Assembly: GCF_902459465.1 (NCBI RefSeq)
Contig: NC_047082.1
Coordinates: forward strand, 868,001 to 932,000
Direction: 5' to 3'
Length of the DNA stretch: 64,000 nt
Source of the DNA: Asterias rubens
Taxonomy: Eukaryota > Echinodermata > Asteroidea > Forcipulatida > Asteriidae
Part shown: positions 21,872-44,000 of the stretch, piece after piece
How positions within the stretch are numbered: position 1 is the first letter of the stretch
Layout of the letters: each line of letters starts with the position of its first letter
The notes under the pieces: model-generated
What the model was told of the DNA's origin: nothing
What the model saw: the letters and a program-made list of their open reading frames with translations, nothing else
Databases searched by the model: none
Position numbers and translations under genes: made by a program

Positions 21872-24715
21872 ATGTTCCGCAAGAAGAAGAAACAGCGCTC
21901 GGACCCTGAAGAAGTAGCCATTGCAGCTGCATTACAAGCAGCCGCCAGTGTCCATACAGGTCATCTGCCGCATCGTCAAGGCAGTCGGGAATCCGCAGTG
22001 CAGACGTCACATCGAGGTCTACAACAAGCAGCTAGTAATCATACTCAGGTATGCTTAGCGAAGTTTCTCCTCAAGGCACATTTGGGATTGACCCCAACAC
22101 AAATCATTGATGTTTGAATACGGGGTGAATATTGCCAAAGTTCAAGCTTCAGGCCTTTTGACCGTGTTCTTCTTTGTGACATTTGATACTCCTTATCATT
22201 AGCTGTGTCTCATATCAGTGCACAGTGGACAATATTTTGATTAATTCTAGGGGAAATCTGTTCTGGGCAGCACAATGTGGTTTTATTCAGAGTGCTAGTC
22301 AAAAATTGTGAGTTGTGGGCATGCCCGCCCGGCACCAACCACCGTGGCTACAGGTTACTGTTTGTAAATGCTTTGTGTAATTTGACGTCTTAATTTTTGT
22401 GTTTGTAGGAAAGTGCCAACATGGTTCATCAGAGTCTTCCAGATAACCACTTGGTGATGAGCAGTCAACACATCACTGACCCTACCTCTGGATTACCAGG
22501 TAACTAATTGTATAATAGTAGTTAGGTTTTTTTATCTCGCTTTACACACGCTTCCAACATTATTACCCCTGGTCACTGGGCCATTTGATTCATTCCATAA
22601 ACCATCTCAGCTCCCTGGGGAGTATACAGCCTGTGCAACAAATATGCGCTATCTACTAAGCTTAATCAATCACAAGAACCATCTCTGCCCTCAAATGTAC
22701 CCAGTTTACCCTAAGTGGGGAGAAGCAATTATAGTTAAAGTGTCTTAAAGTGTTAAAGGAACACAAACCCACACTGTGCTGAACAGAAACACCAGAGCTT
22801 GAGTTCGGTGTTCTTATCCGCTCAGCCACGCCAGGTACAGCATCTTGCAGAAAGTAGTTGTTTACAAACATGACAGCAAAGCTGTCTTGTTAATCACATT
22901 TATGCTAATAATATGTTAATGATATGCTAATACCTTGCAACCACAGGTCAGTTGGTGTCAGTGGATCTGAGTGTGGACTTCTCTGTGCGATACGTTGGAA
23001 TGATTTACAATGCACAGGGACTGCAACATTTCCAGGAAGATGAGGTGGATCTGATTAATGCACTTGATCAAGCTCAGGTATGGACACCCCTCCCCCCCCC
23101 CCACTCCATATTAACCTCCCCACCCCCTAAGGGTTTTAATTACACAGGGGTCACGGAGGCCATGTATTTGTAGACTGGTCTCCTGTCCGTATCCTCTAGA
23201 CTGGTATTGGTTTATGTGAACCGATTACATGTATGTTGGATTTAACTGCGAATCTCCAGAACCATGACAAAGGCCATTAGGGACATGGGCTCAAGGCGGA
23301 TCTCTGGCGTTATACACAAGCCTCGAAGTGTGGCGTCAGATGTTCAGGCTATTGCCTCTGTTGCCCTATTGCCCTAAGGTGAACAATTTGTCATTGTCAT
23401 TGTCACTGTCATTGTCCTATCCGTAGATGGAGAACCAGTTCAAGCATGCAGAAACACAAAGGGACTTTGTTTACCTGAATCTCTCTAAACATGGCGTCAA
23501 GGTCATTGAGTCATATGCCCAAGCACCAAAGGTAAGCTGCAGGTACATTAAAGATCATGTGCACTTTGATTGCCTGTCACGGCTTAGGGATCTAGCGCAC
23601 TGGACTCAAGCTCTGGTATTTTCGATCAGTAGACTGTAGATTTGACTCATCCAGGGCCTAATTCCATAAAGCCTGTAAACTCAAAAACCTGCTAAGCACA
23701 GGAAAATCTTGCTTAGCAAAAACAGATTACCAAACTACATTCCATAAAGTATTCATTGTTGCGACTGGTGCCCCTTCCCATTTTATGCTTAGAAAATAAA
23801 TTTGTTAAAAAAGCAGTACATTTTGTTCAACAGTTTTAGGAAATTGGGCCCTGGGTTTCACTTAGTTTTGATTGACCGTTTGAAACTTTTCTGACGTGGT
23901 TTACAAAATGACCTTAAAATTAATATACTAACAATTTTGAATTAAGATTTTGATTGTAATTTTTTCTCAGATTGTAAGATGGCGATACGGCATGATCGAG
24001 GTCGTTCGCCTCGTTCATTTCGAAGACTCGACAGGAAGTCAACTACTAGCTTTAAAGATATGCAAGGAAGGCGATGATGTCTACGACTGTTTACTGTTCC
24101 ATTGTGAAGACCAGGTAAGAGAATCACAATATATAACACTTCAACATGAAAGAGTTGTAGGTTTCTTTCCCGACTGTTTACAGTTCATAAATACTGTTCC
24201 TGGGAGACAGAATCCCCTGCCATTGTTTGCATTATGATTAAGGCCTGGGTGACTAGTGAAATTTAGTACTGGACTGGTTGCGCTTCAAACAGTTGCAACT
24301 TCGACACTGGTCTTGCGTAATTCCCAAGATGCATTGTGGCATAATGGTTGACGCAGGTGCAATAGTAAAGTGCATAAGAAAAAACTATAAACAAATAGTA
24401 AAGTGTATGCTGAAAGGATTGAAGGATCGTGTCAATTGTCGTGAATATTTGTGAGCGATAATATTTGTTCACCAAGCAGGAAGTCGTGACTGTTTTTGAA
24501 GTAGTCGTGGCGGCACTATTAACCGAGCAGTTTGAAAACGGTAGTCGCTACTCAACTAAGCAATCTATAGCCGCGACTACGACACTAGTCGCACTAGTCG
24601 CCAAGGCTTATTATTGATGTTGCATTTTCTCTTTTAGGCTCAGGCTAGACAGATCTGCCAGCTGCTGGGTGTCCTCTTTGACGCTGTCTGCCAAGATCCA
24701 AGTCTTCAACCTTGA
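21872..24715 (+). CDS. ITGB1BP1: Integrin beta-1-binding protein 1 (ICAP1)-like PTB-domain protein, 6 coding exons
   Basis: ICAP1 binds the NPxY motif of the integrin beta-1 tail and KRIT1, restraining integrin activation and shuttling to the nucleus (vertebrate knowledge). Exons 21872-22048, 22409-22499, 22947-23077, 23427-23531, 23971-24114 and 24638-24715 join in phase to give 241 residues (human 200). The start MFRKKKKQRSD matches the vertebrate start MFRKGKKRHS and is polybasic, as in the nuclear-localising ICAP1 N terminus. A low-complexity Ala/His/Gln segment follows. The PTB domain then begins at FSVRYVGMIYNAQGL and includes DLINALDQAQ, VYLNLSKHGVKVIES, IIR-like IVRWRYGMIEVVRLVHF, LLALKICKEGDDVYDCLLF and the C-terminal helix AQARQICQLLGVLFDAV. 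A 5' untranslated exon probably precedes it, as there is an acceptor CCCCAG at 21788-21793. The start methionine has no competing upstream ATG in frame. The long insert before the PTB domain is unusual. Confidence 0.9.
23656..23853. mobile_element. MITE family C (GGCCCAATTTCATAGAGC ends), copy 1
   Basis: Starts GGGCCTAATTCCATAAAGCC and ends GGAAATTGGGCCC, inverted ends of a roughly 190-bp family. Other copies are at 32621-32813, 37737-37905, 52738-52917 and 56789-56982. The interior usually reads GCTAAGCAGAAATGAGCAGG...ACATGGTAGTTTGGCTGGTA. This copy is diverged in the middle. It lies in ITGB1BP1 intron 4. Confidence 0.75.
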
Positions 24716-24786
24716 ACAACCTCCGGGTCAAAGGTCATTCCTCAAAGGTCATTCCTCCAAGGTCATTCCTCTCTGCTCTTCCACAG

Positions 24787-24825
24787 GTATTTACAGCAGA
24801 CGGTGCTGGCGTTACCTTATCACAG
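24787..24825 (+). other. Possible 39-base micro-exon between CAG acceptor and GTAAAC donor
   Basis: Acceptor CTGCTCTTCCACAG and donor CAG|gtaaac flank 39 open bases (VFTADGAGVTLSQ in frame 1). It could be an alternative 3' exon of the PTB gene or the upstream partner of the exon at 27771, which needs a phase-0 donor, as this one provides. Without transcripts this is only a candidate. Confidence 0.2.
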
Positions 24826-24961
24826 GTAAACTCTGCGCTTGTAGGGAGCTTAGAATGTGTAGTGTTGCAAGAACCTTAACTTCTAGATGGGCAAACTTAG
24901 GTATTTCTTGGGATGAAAACCCACTTCATTTTGTTCAGTACTACTTCTTTTCTTTGCTTCT

Positions 24962-25333
24962 TAAAGGCAGTGGATAACTTTGGTAATTGTCAAAGACCAG
25001 TCTTCTCACTTGGTGTATCCCACCAATGCATAACACAACAAGCCTGTGAAAATTTTGACTCAATTGGTCATCAAAGTTGCAAGAGAATAATGAAAGAAAA
25101 ACACCCTTGTGGTTCTATCAGATGACTAGAAAGGCTTTTAAGCCTTAAGGCTTTTAAAAGGCCTGAAGTCTTTTAATATTTGAGTGAGAAATTACCTCTT
25201 TCTCAAAAACTATCAGAGGGAGCCGTTTCTCACAATGTGTTATACTATCAACAGCTCTCCATTGCCCGTTACCAAGTAAAACTTTATGCTAACAATTGTT
25301 TTGAGTAATTACCAATAGTGTCCTGTGCCTTTA
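24962..25333. mobile_element. MITE family A, copy 2
   Basis: Left end TAAAGGCAGTGGATAACTTT and right end TTACCAATAGTGTCCTGTGC then CTTTAA, with the common interior GCAAGAGAATAATGAAAG...CAGAGGGAGCCGTTTCTCAC. It is about 372 bp, downstream of the PTB gene stop. Confidence 0.85.
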
Positions 25334-26380
25334 AGAAATCCATCAGTGCTGCACTCCTTTATGAATTATGTGCAAGACTGGCATGGTCTGTAGTGAGTTT
25401 TATTTTGTACATGTTTTAGCCCAACAACCCTTTCCTGTATTGACCCATTTTTAAACCACAGGTGTGGTTTTGAAAGATATTTTGAAAATGTGCACTTTAA
25501 ACAGGCAGACGGGGCCGTAGCAGATTTTGTGTTTTGTGAAAGTTCCCGTTGTTTCCGAACTGAGGCTTGAAGGGATATAGTCTGTACCCTTGATATGAGT
25601 TGTAATTAGCACACTTGTAGGGTATTGTTAACACAGGGAGCCAGGCCCTAGTTGCTACACCATGCAAAAAGTTCAAACCAAGATGTTGTACATGTATGAT
25701 ATACAATATCATAATTCACGGAATCGCAATACATGTAATTTGTTTTTTTATGCAATTAGACATAAAGCAGTACTGAGTCATTTACACCAGGTACTCTTCA
25801 AATCTGACTGTCTTAATATGTGATTGAAAAAAAAATAAAAATGTAGGGTCAAAACACACAACAACAAACCTGGGTGCTGAATGAGTTAAGATTTTGTTTT
25901 GTTTTTTTGTGATGTACTGTAGTTTATTGAAACAGCAAATGTATATTTTAAATGTGTCTTCCAGTATTATATTTTGGAAAATATTGTTTCTATTTTTGAT
26001 GATGATAATGCACACCGTGAACGGCACTGTCTCTCCATACGGTAGAGTTTAAAATAATTTGGGGTTTGATAAGTATTGAAGAGAGGAGGATTTGAACCAA
26101 TGAACTCCCGATAACTAACCGCCACTCTAATAACTGAACTATCTAGCCCTATGTAGGCCGTCTCCCACACTACTTCCCATGGAGTCAAACCCACACTGTG
26201 TGGTGATATAGATCCCTTGCAATAGTATGCACAGCGTACTCACATGTGCCTATCCCGAGTGTCATTTTGGGTCTCAAAATCGTATACAAATATGCACAAA
26301 AGAGAGTTGACACCCAAAATTACGCGCATTGTTCGGAGCCGTGCTCTGTATTGTGTAAGAAATCAATAGCTCCCCCTTAA

Positions 26381-26700
26381 AGTGACACGTTGCCTTGGAT
26401 CAGGCGAGTTGGTCTATGAAAAGCGTTTGAAACTGTTTTTATTGAAATGGATTGTGGTTAGAAAGGTGTTTTCAAAGCAGAATACAGTGATCAATACAAA
26501 TATGGTTTGAAATTGCACTTCTTTCCTTTTACGTTGTGAATTAACACGGCCCCATATTTTGTGGAGCCCAATTTTCGACTGCAGAAAATGGCCGACTGTG
26601 TTAGTTCGTAAAGTAAAAGGAAACCGTGCAATTTCAAGGCATATTTGTGTGGATCATTGTGTTCTACTTTCACACCTTTCTGTTAAAATGTTAAAAAAGG
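26381..26700. mobile_element. Diverged partial copy of the 4536-4908 foldback family
   Basis: It starts AAAGTGACACGTTGCCTTGG, AGTTGGTCTATGAAAAGCG, and contains both arms around a TTAACACGGCCC / GTGTTAGTTCG core. The right arm ends early after GGATCATTGTGTTCTACTTT. Arms are less similar to each other than in the 4536 copy. Confidence 0.75.
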
Positions 26701-27144
26701 TAGTTATTTTCTTGAAAGTTGTCTTCCAAACTACTATCAAAACAGATGCGGCCTTTGAACAAAAAATTTCTTCTGCGTAAAAAAAAAAACTAATTTTTTT
26801 CTCATAAATTCCATGGTACTATTCGTCTCAGTTGAGCTAGATTAAGCTCATCGAGAACAAGTTATAACAATTTTATTTGTGTGAGTTTATAAATCCAAAG
26901 TTACTTATTACACGTTTGATCATAAGTGTAGATATGTTTTTGATAAAATACTCTTTGAAGTTGTAAATTATTAAATGCCTGCTAGTAGGTTTTTCTTTTT
27001 GAATAAACTATTTTTGTAAACCTTATTCTTAAGGTAATTTGAAGTATGTTTTCATTGCATTGTTCACTATTTTGTTTATAGAATTAATTTCAGTTTCACA
27101 ACCAGTATGTTGTTCTCTTGAGATTGATCAACAGTAGACTCTTA

Positions 27145-27299
27145 TTAAGGCCGAGTTATAGTCGGTCGCGCGATGGTCGCGCGATGGTCGGGCGTCAGAA
27201 ATCTAGATGCGCGATCATAAAAAGACACGTTTTTTAGGCCTCAGTCTTAGGATTGCGCGCAAGATTTCCGTCGCGCGACCGACTATAAACCGGCCTTAA
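27145..27299. mobile_element. Palindromic MITE (TTAAGGCCGAGTTATAGTCG ends)
   Basis: 155 bp. Left end TTAAGGCCGAGTTATAGTCG followed by GTCGCGCGA; right end TCGCGCGACCGACTATAAACC then GGCCTTAA. TTAA at both edges suggests a TTAA target site, as in piggyBac-type elements, but that is inference. GGTCGCGCGAT is tandemly doubled in the left arm. Confidence 0.82.
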
Positions 27300-27306
27300 T
27301 ACAAAC

Positions 27307-27640
27307 AAGAGGGACCTGGATTGGCTAGTTGGTAAGACACTGCTCTAGAATTGCAAAGACAGTGGATTCGAATCCCACCCGAGTACTTAGTAACTATGCC
27401 TGTGATTTTTTTGTTCACAGAACTCAGGAAACTACCGAGTATACAGTGCTAACACACATTGGTCTATATGGGTACAACCAAAACTTAAATTCCTTATCCC
27501 TATTAATGCAAAGGTCGTGGGTTCGAATCTCACCCTAGTGACAAGTGATTTTGTTCACAGAACTCGGAAAGTCCTGAATATAGAGTGCTAACACACATCG
27601 GTGTATATGGGTCAAACCAAAATTAATATTCCTTATCCCT
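27307..27640 (+). mobile_element. tRNA-derived SINE, copy 2, with a partial second unit in tandem
   Basis: The first unit runs from the A-box-like TTGGCTAGTTGG, through GGATTCGAATCCC, to the tail AACCAAAACTTAAATTCCTT. At about 27508 the sequence restarts inside the tRNA-like head (GCAAAGGTCGTGGGTTCGAATC) and runs through a second complete body to AACCAAAATTAATATTCCTT. The second unit lacks the A box. Confidence 0.78.
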
Positions 27641-27770
27641 GATACAAATTTCCATCGTTTTTTTTTACAATTTATTTTAGAACTGAAATGATTCTAACAA
27701 TGCATTTTTTCTGATCCAAATAAGTACATGAACACTTCAACTTGTATGTAGAGGAGACTTCTCTTTGCAG

Positions 27771-28071
27771 CGACACTATCTGATGAACAAGTTTGAAGAT
27801 TTTTTGGACATGCTGTGTGTATATCAATGGAATAATGGACAGGAACACAAAAAGCTGATGGAGACTTGTGGTAAGTGAAAATCTAATGTAATCCCCATAC
27901 TATATTTTCCATATGGAGTTTTGATATGAGGCATGGTGTACCCGTCCCCACCCCAATGTGAATTCATTTTGTACTTGGAATCTCACAATTTTTTTTACAG
28001 GATTTGAGGGATGCGTTTATTTCAATCTGACGTCTATATTAACTTCACTTCAGAATCTGCGGTGGACTTGA
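27771..28071 (+). CDS. Unrecognised C-terminal coding exons (partial gene)
   Basis: Exon 27771-27870 has a strong acceptor (CTTCTCTTTGCAG) and donor (TGTG|gtaagt). It reads RHYLMNKFEDFLDMLC then VYQWNNGQEHKKLMETC. The next acceptor (TTTTTTTTACAG) opens 28001-28071, which continues in phase as GFEGCVYFNLTSILTSLQN and LRWT, then a stop. I do not recognise the family, and upstream exons were not found apart from the possible micro-exon at 24787. The terminal exon is the first unit of a 150-bp tandem array, so one transcript could choose among several near-identical last exons. Alternatively the whole is a relic of a gene whose 5' part is missing. Splice signals and a clean frame support coding; the absence of homology keeps confidence low. 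Confidence 0.4.
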
Positions 28072-28530
28072 ATGATATGGCGCATGGTGTACCCGTCCCC
28101 ACCCTAATGTGAATTCATTTTGTACTTGGAATCTCACAATTTTTTTACAGGATTTGAGGGATGCGTTTATTTCAATCTGACGTCTATATTAACTTCACTT
28201 CAGAATCTGCGGTGGACTTGAATGATATGGCGCATGGTGTACCCGTCCCCACCCTAATGTGAATTCATTTTGTACTTGGAATCTCACAATATTTTTACAG
28301 GATTTGAGGGATGCGTTTATTTCAATCTGACGTCTATATTTACTTCACTTCAGAATCTGCGGTGGACTTGAATGATATGGCGCATGCTGTACCCGTCCCC
28401 ACCCTAATGTGAATTCATTTTGTACTTGGAATTTCAGATTTTTTTTACAGGATTTTAGGGATGCGTTTATTTCAAACTGACGTTGATTATGAATCAACTT
28501 CACTTCCGAATCTGCGGTGGATTTGAATGG
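27923..28530 (+). repeat. 150-bp tandem array, four copies, each with a splice acceptor and short open frame
   Basis: Acceptors end at 28000, 28150, 28300 and 28450, exactly 150 bases apart. Copies 1-3 each contain TTTACAG/GATTTGAGGGATGCG and an open frame ending at the same TGA (GGTGGACTTGA). Copy 3 differs at a few bases. Copy 4 reads GATTTTAGGG, which brings in an immediate stop, and has a short insertion near 28485-28500. High identity between copies means recent duplication or ongoing homogenisation. Confidence 0.92.
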
Positions 28531-28539
28531 TTTAAGGGG

Positions 28540-29911
28540 TGTTTTTTTTTCTTTTTTCTCCGAGTCTCTAACTTCTCGTAAAAAAATCAAACTGAGAAAC
28601 GTGTGAATTAAATAGCTCTCTGTACTTTAATGACTTTATAAACTGATAAACTGATTCCTTATTCAGAATTCTACACAAATAACTGTATATACACCAACAT
28701 GACTAACTTGATGTTTGTGGACGGATTCACACATATTTACATGGAGATTTGATAAAAAAAAACAGAAATATGAAAACGCTATTCAAACGATTTATTTACA
28801 GTTATTACAACTTGTGAATACTTTTGCATGCATGAAGTATATTAAAGTATTTATTTCGATGTGACATAAGTTTGATCTGATTGGTATAACCCCCAAACCC
28901 TTCTTAGTTATACTTCGGAAGGGCAAGGGCACCAAGGCATTTCCTCCTTGGTAAAGGACACTCTATGAGGAAATTTATACATTTCTACTGGAGCATTAAA
29001 AGGGCACCAAGGCAATTACCAGTGGGCACAGAGGCAATCTCCTATATTTGTGGAGGGGATTGGGTAGGCTAGAGCCAATAAGTACATCAAAATCTGAACT
29101 TTTTGTGTCAATTCACTTTCAAGATCTATATTTGTTGTTGGATGACCATTGGCTGCTGCTTGAAGCGACAAGAAATGTTTCTTGAATACTTTTAAATGGT
29201 TGAATGTTTTCCCAAAATGTCTTTTGATTCATCTTTTTAACCCCTTAATATTTTGTTTCCTCAGCAAAATGTCAAATCCTACTTTAATACATTTAACATA
29301 ACCTGCACCCACTGATTTTTTTTATTTATTTAACGAAGTATTTTGTAGACCCTTGTCGTTACGCACCACTCCTGTGTAACCAAGGTCTCTCAATGTGGGA
29401 GTCAGTTGCACAAAAATAAAACGAGAACACACTCAAAAATACCAAAGAAGACATTTTATGATAACTATCTCCTTTTTCTCCACGGTTGCTACTTAATCTT
29501 TCTCTTCTTCAGGACCATCTTGCAGCAAAGTTGGTTTGTAAAAAAGTCAACAATTCTATATTCAGGGGAACAGTTTTTCAGGGTCAATGGTTGGATTATG
29601 CTAGAGTTCATAGGTCAATGTTCTTATCTTCCTTTGGTTGGTGATGCTAAAAAAGAACTGTAGACGATTTCACAAAACGCTAGGATTAATCTCGAGTTCG
29701 GACGAGTAACCCGTCTTACCTTAGAATGGATTCAATGCGTCCTTATGTATTCGGATAAATTAACTAGTCCTATGACTAATCCTAAGTTGGGAAGAGTTTG
29801 GTGAAATCGACGGATGGACACCTTTGGATTGTCAAAGACCAGTATTCTCACTTGGTGTATCTCAACATATGCATAACAATTGGTCCAAATGGTCAAAGGC
29901 CAACTTTCTTC
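28540..29911. other. Intergenic stretch between the tandem array and the RSPH10B stop
   Basis: It contains a GGGCACCAAGGC-type repeat (28918-29045) and a family A MITE fragment at about 29809-29900 (GACACCTTTGGATTGTCAAA ... AACATATGCATAAC). The RSPH10B 3' untranslated region should lie just below 29912. No exon is recognised. Confidence 0.5.
28918..29045 (+). repeat. Dispersed repeat family D (GGGCACCAAGGC), copy 1
   Basis: GGGCAAGGGCACCAAGGCAT, CCTTGGTAAAGGACACTCTA and TACTGGAGCATTAAAAGGGC match, in reverse orientation, 30500-30645 and 57405-57565. A degenerate relative is near 2790-2870. About 130-150 bp; the class is unknown. Confidence 0.7.
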
Positions 29912-40548
<10,637 letters not shown>

Positions 40549-41021
40549 TTTGTTTATTTGGCGCAGACGATATTGACCTATTTTAACAGCGCCCTCAACG
40601 GTGTCCTGTTGTAAGGGTAAAAAGCGTTTACTTAGCAACTTGCTGTTGCTAGGATTAATTACAGCCAAAAGCGTGCGCCGTTAAAACAAATAGTGCCATT
40701 AAAAAATTTATATTTTACGCATTTTCCACAAGTAATTTCACTAAAATTTGATTTTGTTTCTCTCTTAAAACTAATTTGTTTACTTTAACTTGATATAAGC
40801 ATTTGGGTTACTTCTTTTATTTTGAGCGGAAGAATATTTTACATGTTGTTTAGGTGATGAGTTGTAAACAAATCCATGTGTACATTTTGTGCAAAGTGTT
40901 TCATTCGCAGACGACAAGTTAGCAACGTCGTGTGTCTTCGGTTGCAGTGTGAAGAAGTGGATTTTTCAGCAAAAGTTAGTTACTTTTAACAGTTTTTTAA
41001 GCAAACTATCTGAAAATAAAC
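40549..41021. promoter_or_regulatory. Shared divergent promoter of RSPH10B and CIMIP2C
   Basis: 473 bases separate the start codons of two oppositely oriented motile-cilium genes, with no other gene between. RFX half-sites AGCAAC or GTTGCT occur at 40634-40639, 40645-40650 and about 40923-40928. No TATA box is evident for either gene. The arrangement implies common control by the ciliogenesis programme (RFX, FOXJ1); that is inference. Confidence 0.7.
40626..40639. promoter_or_regulatory. X-box-like RFX binding site
   Basis: GTTTACTTAGCAAC matches the 14-base X-box consensus GTHNYYATRRNAAC at 12 positions; the other strand reads GTTGCTAAGTAAAC. It lies 78 bases upstream of the RSPH10B start codon and about 380 upstream of the CIMIP2C start. 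A further GTTGCTAGG half-site follows within 6 bases. RFX factors use X-boxes to switch on ciliary genes (established); binding here is inferred. Confidence 0.5.
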
Positions 41022-44000
41022 ATGTCGAACAGTGCAGGAACACTCCAGACGACACACCAGGCGACTTATATTCCGCCTAGGATGATGCCAGGGTAAGTTT
41101 TATATATATGGTTTTATTTATTATTTGTTTACCATATTATTACCCAAAAACAAAAATAAGGTTGGTTAAAAACACTTACATTCAAAAAGTAAGTAAACTT
41201 TTACAAGAACAAAATAAATAGGATTGAGCATGATTTGAGGCATTGCGTGGTGAGGTATCGATATATATTTGTTTTGCGGTAACACCATCTTGCCAGGTAC
41301 AGTTTGTTCTTAGAGAACTGTCTTGCTTAATTCCACTACCGCGGAGTAGATTGTTCGTGTGTTCGGGAGACTTCTCAATTCTGAAAAAGAACTGTAAATA
41401 TTATTATTAACTTACACGCACGAAATAGTACCAATAAAATAATGTTTAAAAAGTTAAATTTGGTCGAAGGACCGAGTTGACTTGGGACCGAGTTGACCTG
41501 GGACCGAGATGACTTGGGACCGAGTTGACCTGGGACCGAGATGACTTGGGACCGAGATGACTTGGGACCGAGTTGACTTGGGACAGAGTTGACTTGGGAC
41601 CGAGTTGACTTGGGACCGAATTGACTGGGACCGAGTTGACTTGGGACCGAGTTGACCGGTACCCTTACTTTTACCCCTTTAACCCCCGCCCCTCCCTAAA
41701 AAAGATAGTAATTTAAATGTTTTGGTATCAAACTGACTACTGAGTCAGGTAGGCAAATAATTTTAGTAAGCCTATCTTTCTCCAAGAGTCCTTGACCATG
41801 GTAAACTGAATAAGTCTCTATTTTTTAAGGCCATACATTGTGCCAATGATTACCATCCTTCACCATGTTCATTTCTTTGACTGAGGCCGAGGGGAACGAT
41901 CTGGGTCCGTTGAGGTTCACCTGACCGGCTTTGCAGGGGGGGGGGGGGGGGGGGGGAATGGCATGGCAATTTGAGGGATTCATGACTTTTATGTTTATCA
42001 GCTTCAGTTAAATAATCTGAAGAAAGAAGAAAAGAAAACATTATCTGGTTGGCAACCAAAAGCCTACTCCTTATTTTTATACAGTAGTGGCAAGTGAGAT
42101 GACAGCAGAATGAACCTCATTATACATTGTAGCTGTGGATTTCCCTTCCAAAAATAGGCCCTGGGATATGAAGTTTACAGTAAATATTACAAGTAAACTT
42201 GAAGGTGCAACCATTTTAATAGTGGCAAGTGAGACGAAAGCAAAATGAACCTCGTAGTCTATATAGGTGCATCTCCATTCAGAACCCTTGTTTTTTTCTT
42301 TCAAAACATATATTTTTTTTATTTTGTCCGCATAGGTATAAAGGCCATTGCCCGACAGCAAAGTTTGACTACGGTGAAACTTATGGTAATGCTACCGCGA
42401 AATACTTCCAGGACTACAGATCGGAAACACTTAATCAGAGCAAGAGTAGCTACGCCAAAGGAGGACAGTTCCCGACAGTCTACACCCACAACCCTGACCT
42501 TGTCATTCATGCCAGAGACAGGTCAAGAGAACAGTGGAGAACAGCGCCTAAATATGAGCTGACGAATGTTAATCATGACCGTAGAGAAGAAATCAACAAA
42601 TTTGATACAGTGAGCCTTTTTTTGTAATATTTTGTTATTTAAGAAGCTGTATGCAGACCAATTATTAAATGACATCTTAAAGATGAGTAACCTTTGTTTC
42701 ATGAAGAAAACCTAAACATGGTAGAGTGTGCATGCCAACAAGTGGCTTGTTGTGGCCAAGTGGTGAGAATACCGGAATCAAGCTCTGGTATTTCTCATCA
42801 GCAAAGTGCGGGTTCGAGTCCTGGGCGTGACACTTGTCTTAAGCAAGACACTTAACTATTATTGCTGCGTCCTTTGGATGGGATGTAAAGCTGTACGTCT
42901 TGTCTTGTGTAATGCGTGCAGAAGAAGAACTCAAGTGATCTTAGTAAAGAGAACAGGTTCGCCTCGGTATTTATTCGTGCTTGTATTGGCTAGCCTATTG
43001 CACCAAAGCACCTTGTAAACTTTCACATGGTGCTATGAAAAGAAACATGTATCATAATTCAAAAGCAAACGTAGTTCTGTAAAAGATCGTTGATGAAACA
43101 ATTTATATGAACTGCTGCAGCAATGGCGTTCTACTTGGCTTGAAAGCTGTTTGCTAAACACTTGTGTCATATCTGTAGCAAGTTGTTTTCCTTCTTTCAC
43201 ACGTCTATGTACCAGTAAGTTGAAAAGAGAATTTTCTGGTAAGTTGAAAAAAGAATTTTATATTTTGAACTTCATTTCAAATTTCTAATCCACAGCTTGC
43301 CCAAGGTCACCGCCAATTTTATAAGGATCGGACAGGAACTGTGCCACGTGTGGATGATTTTCTGATCCCAAAGAGTGCCGAGGATATGTACAGACAAGAT
43401 ATCAAATCGTAAGTACACCAAGTGCCTGTTTGAGGTGTGGAACTGATCTGCTTCCTTTCTGTGGTGTGTTGAATTTCTTCACTTGAGCTTGTTGTGTGGA
43501 TTGAAATATTAATATGCACATTTGATATTGGTGTGGGATAACTCGACCTGGTGCTGGGTGTGGTACTAATAAAACAATTCTACTGCCAAGAAATAGTGTC
43601 AACTACAGACTTTAAAATCTGTGGATCTGAGGATCTGTACACTTTGATTGGATTGACCATTAAACGAGTACGACATGCTGAATTGGACACGTTTTATACA
43701 GACATGTTTATCAACATTGAGATGTTACCAGCACCCAAATAGATGAGTACTAATACAACAATGCTACTGCCAAATAGTGTGATCTACGTGTACAGGGGAT
43801 TAATTTTAACATCTGCGTGAGGATCAGTACACTTTGATCAGATTGACCATTGGACTGGAGTACAAAGCTGAACTGGACATTTGTTATGAATACAGACATG
43901 TTTATAAACATAATATGATACTAGCATCCAACAGAACTACATCTGTGCTGCAGTCCATGTGTAAATGAAAATAAAGCATACAGTTCTAGATACTGTCACA

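Noticed and set aside
40549-40668. Upstream in-frame ATG extending RSPH10B by 40 residues (MAVINPSNSK)
   Set aside because: The extension overlaps the RFX half-sites and has no counterpart in human RSPH10B, whose N terminus is Lys-rich like MASKGKGKTK. It would put coding sequence over the promoter.
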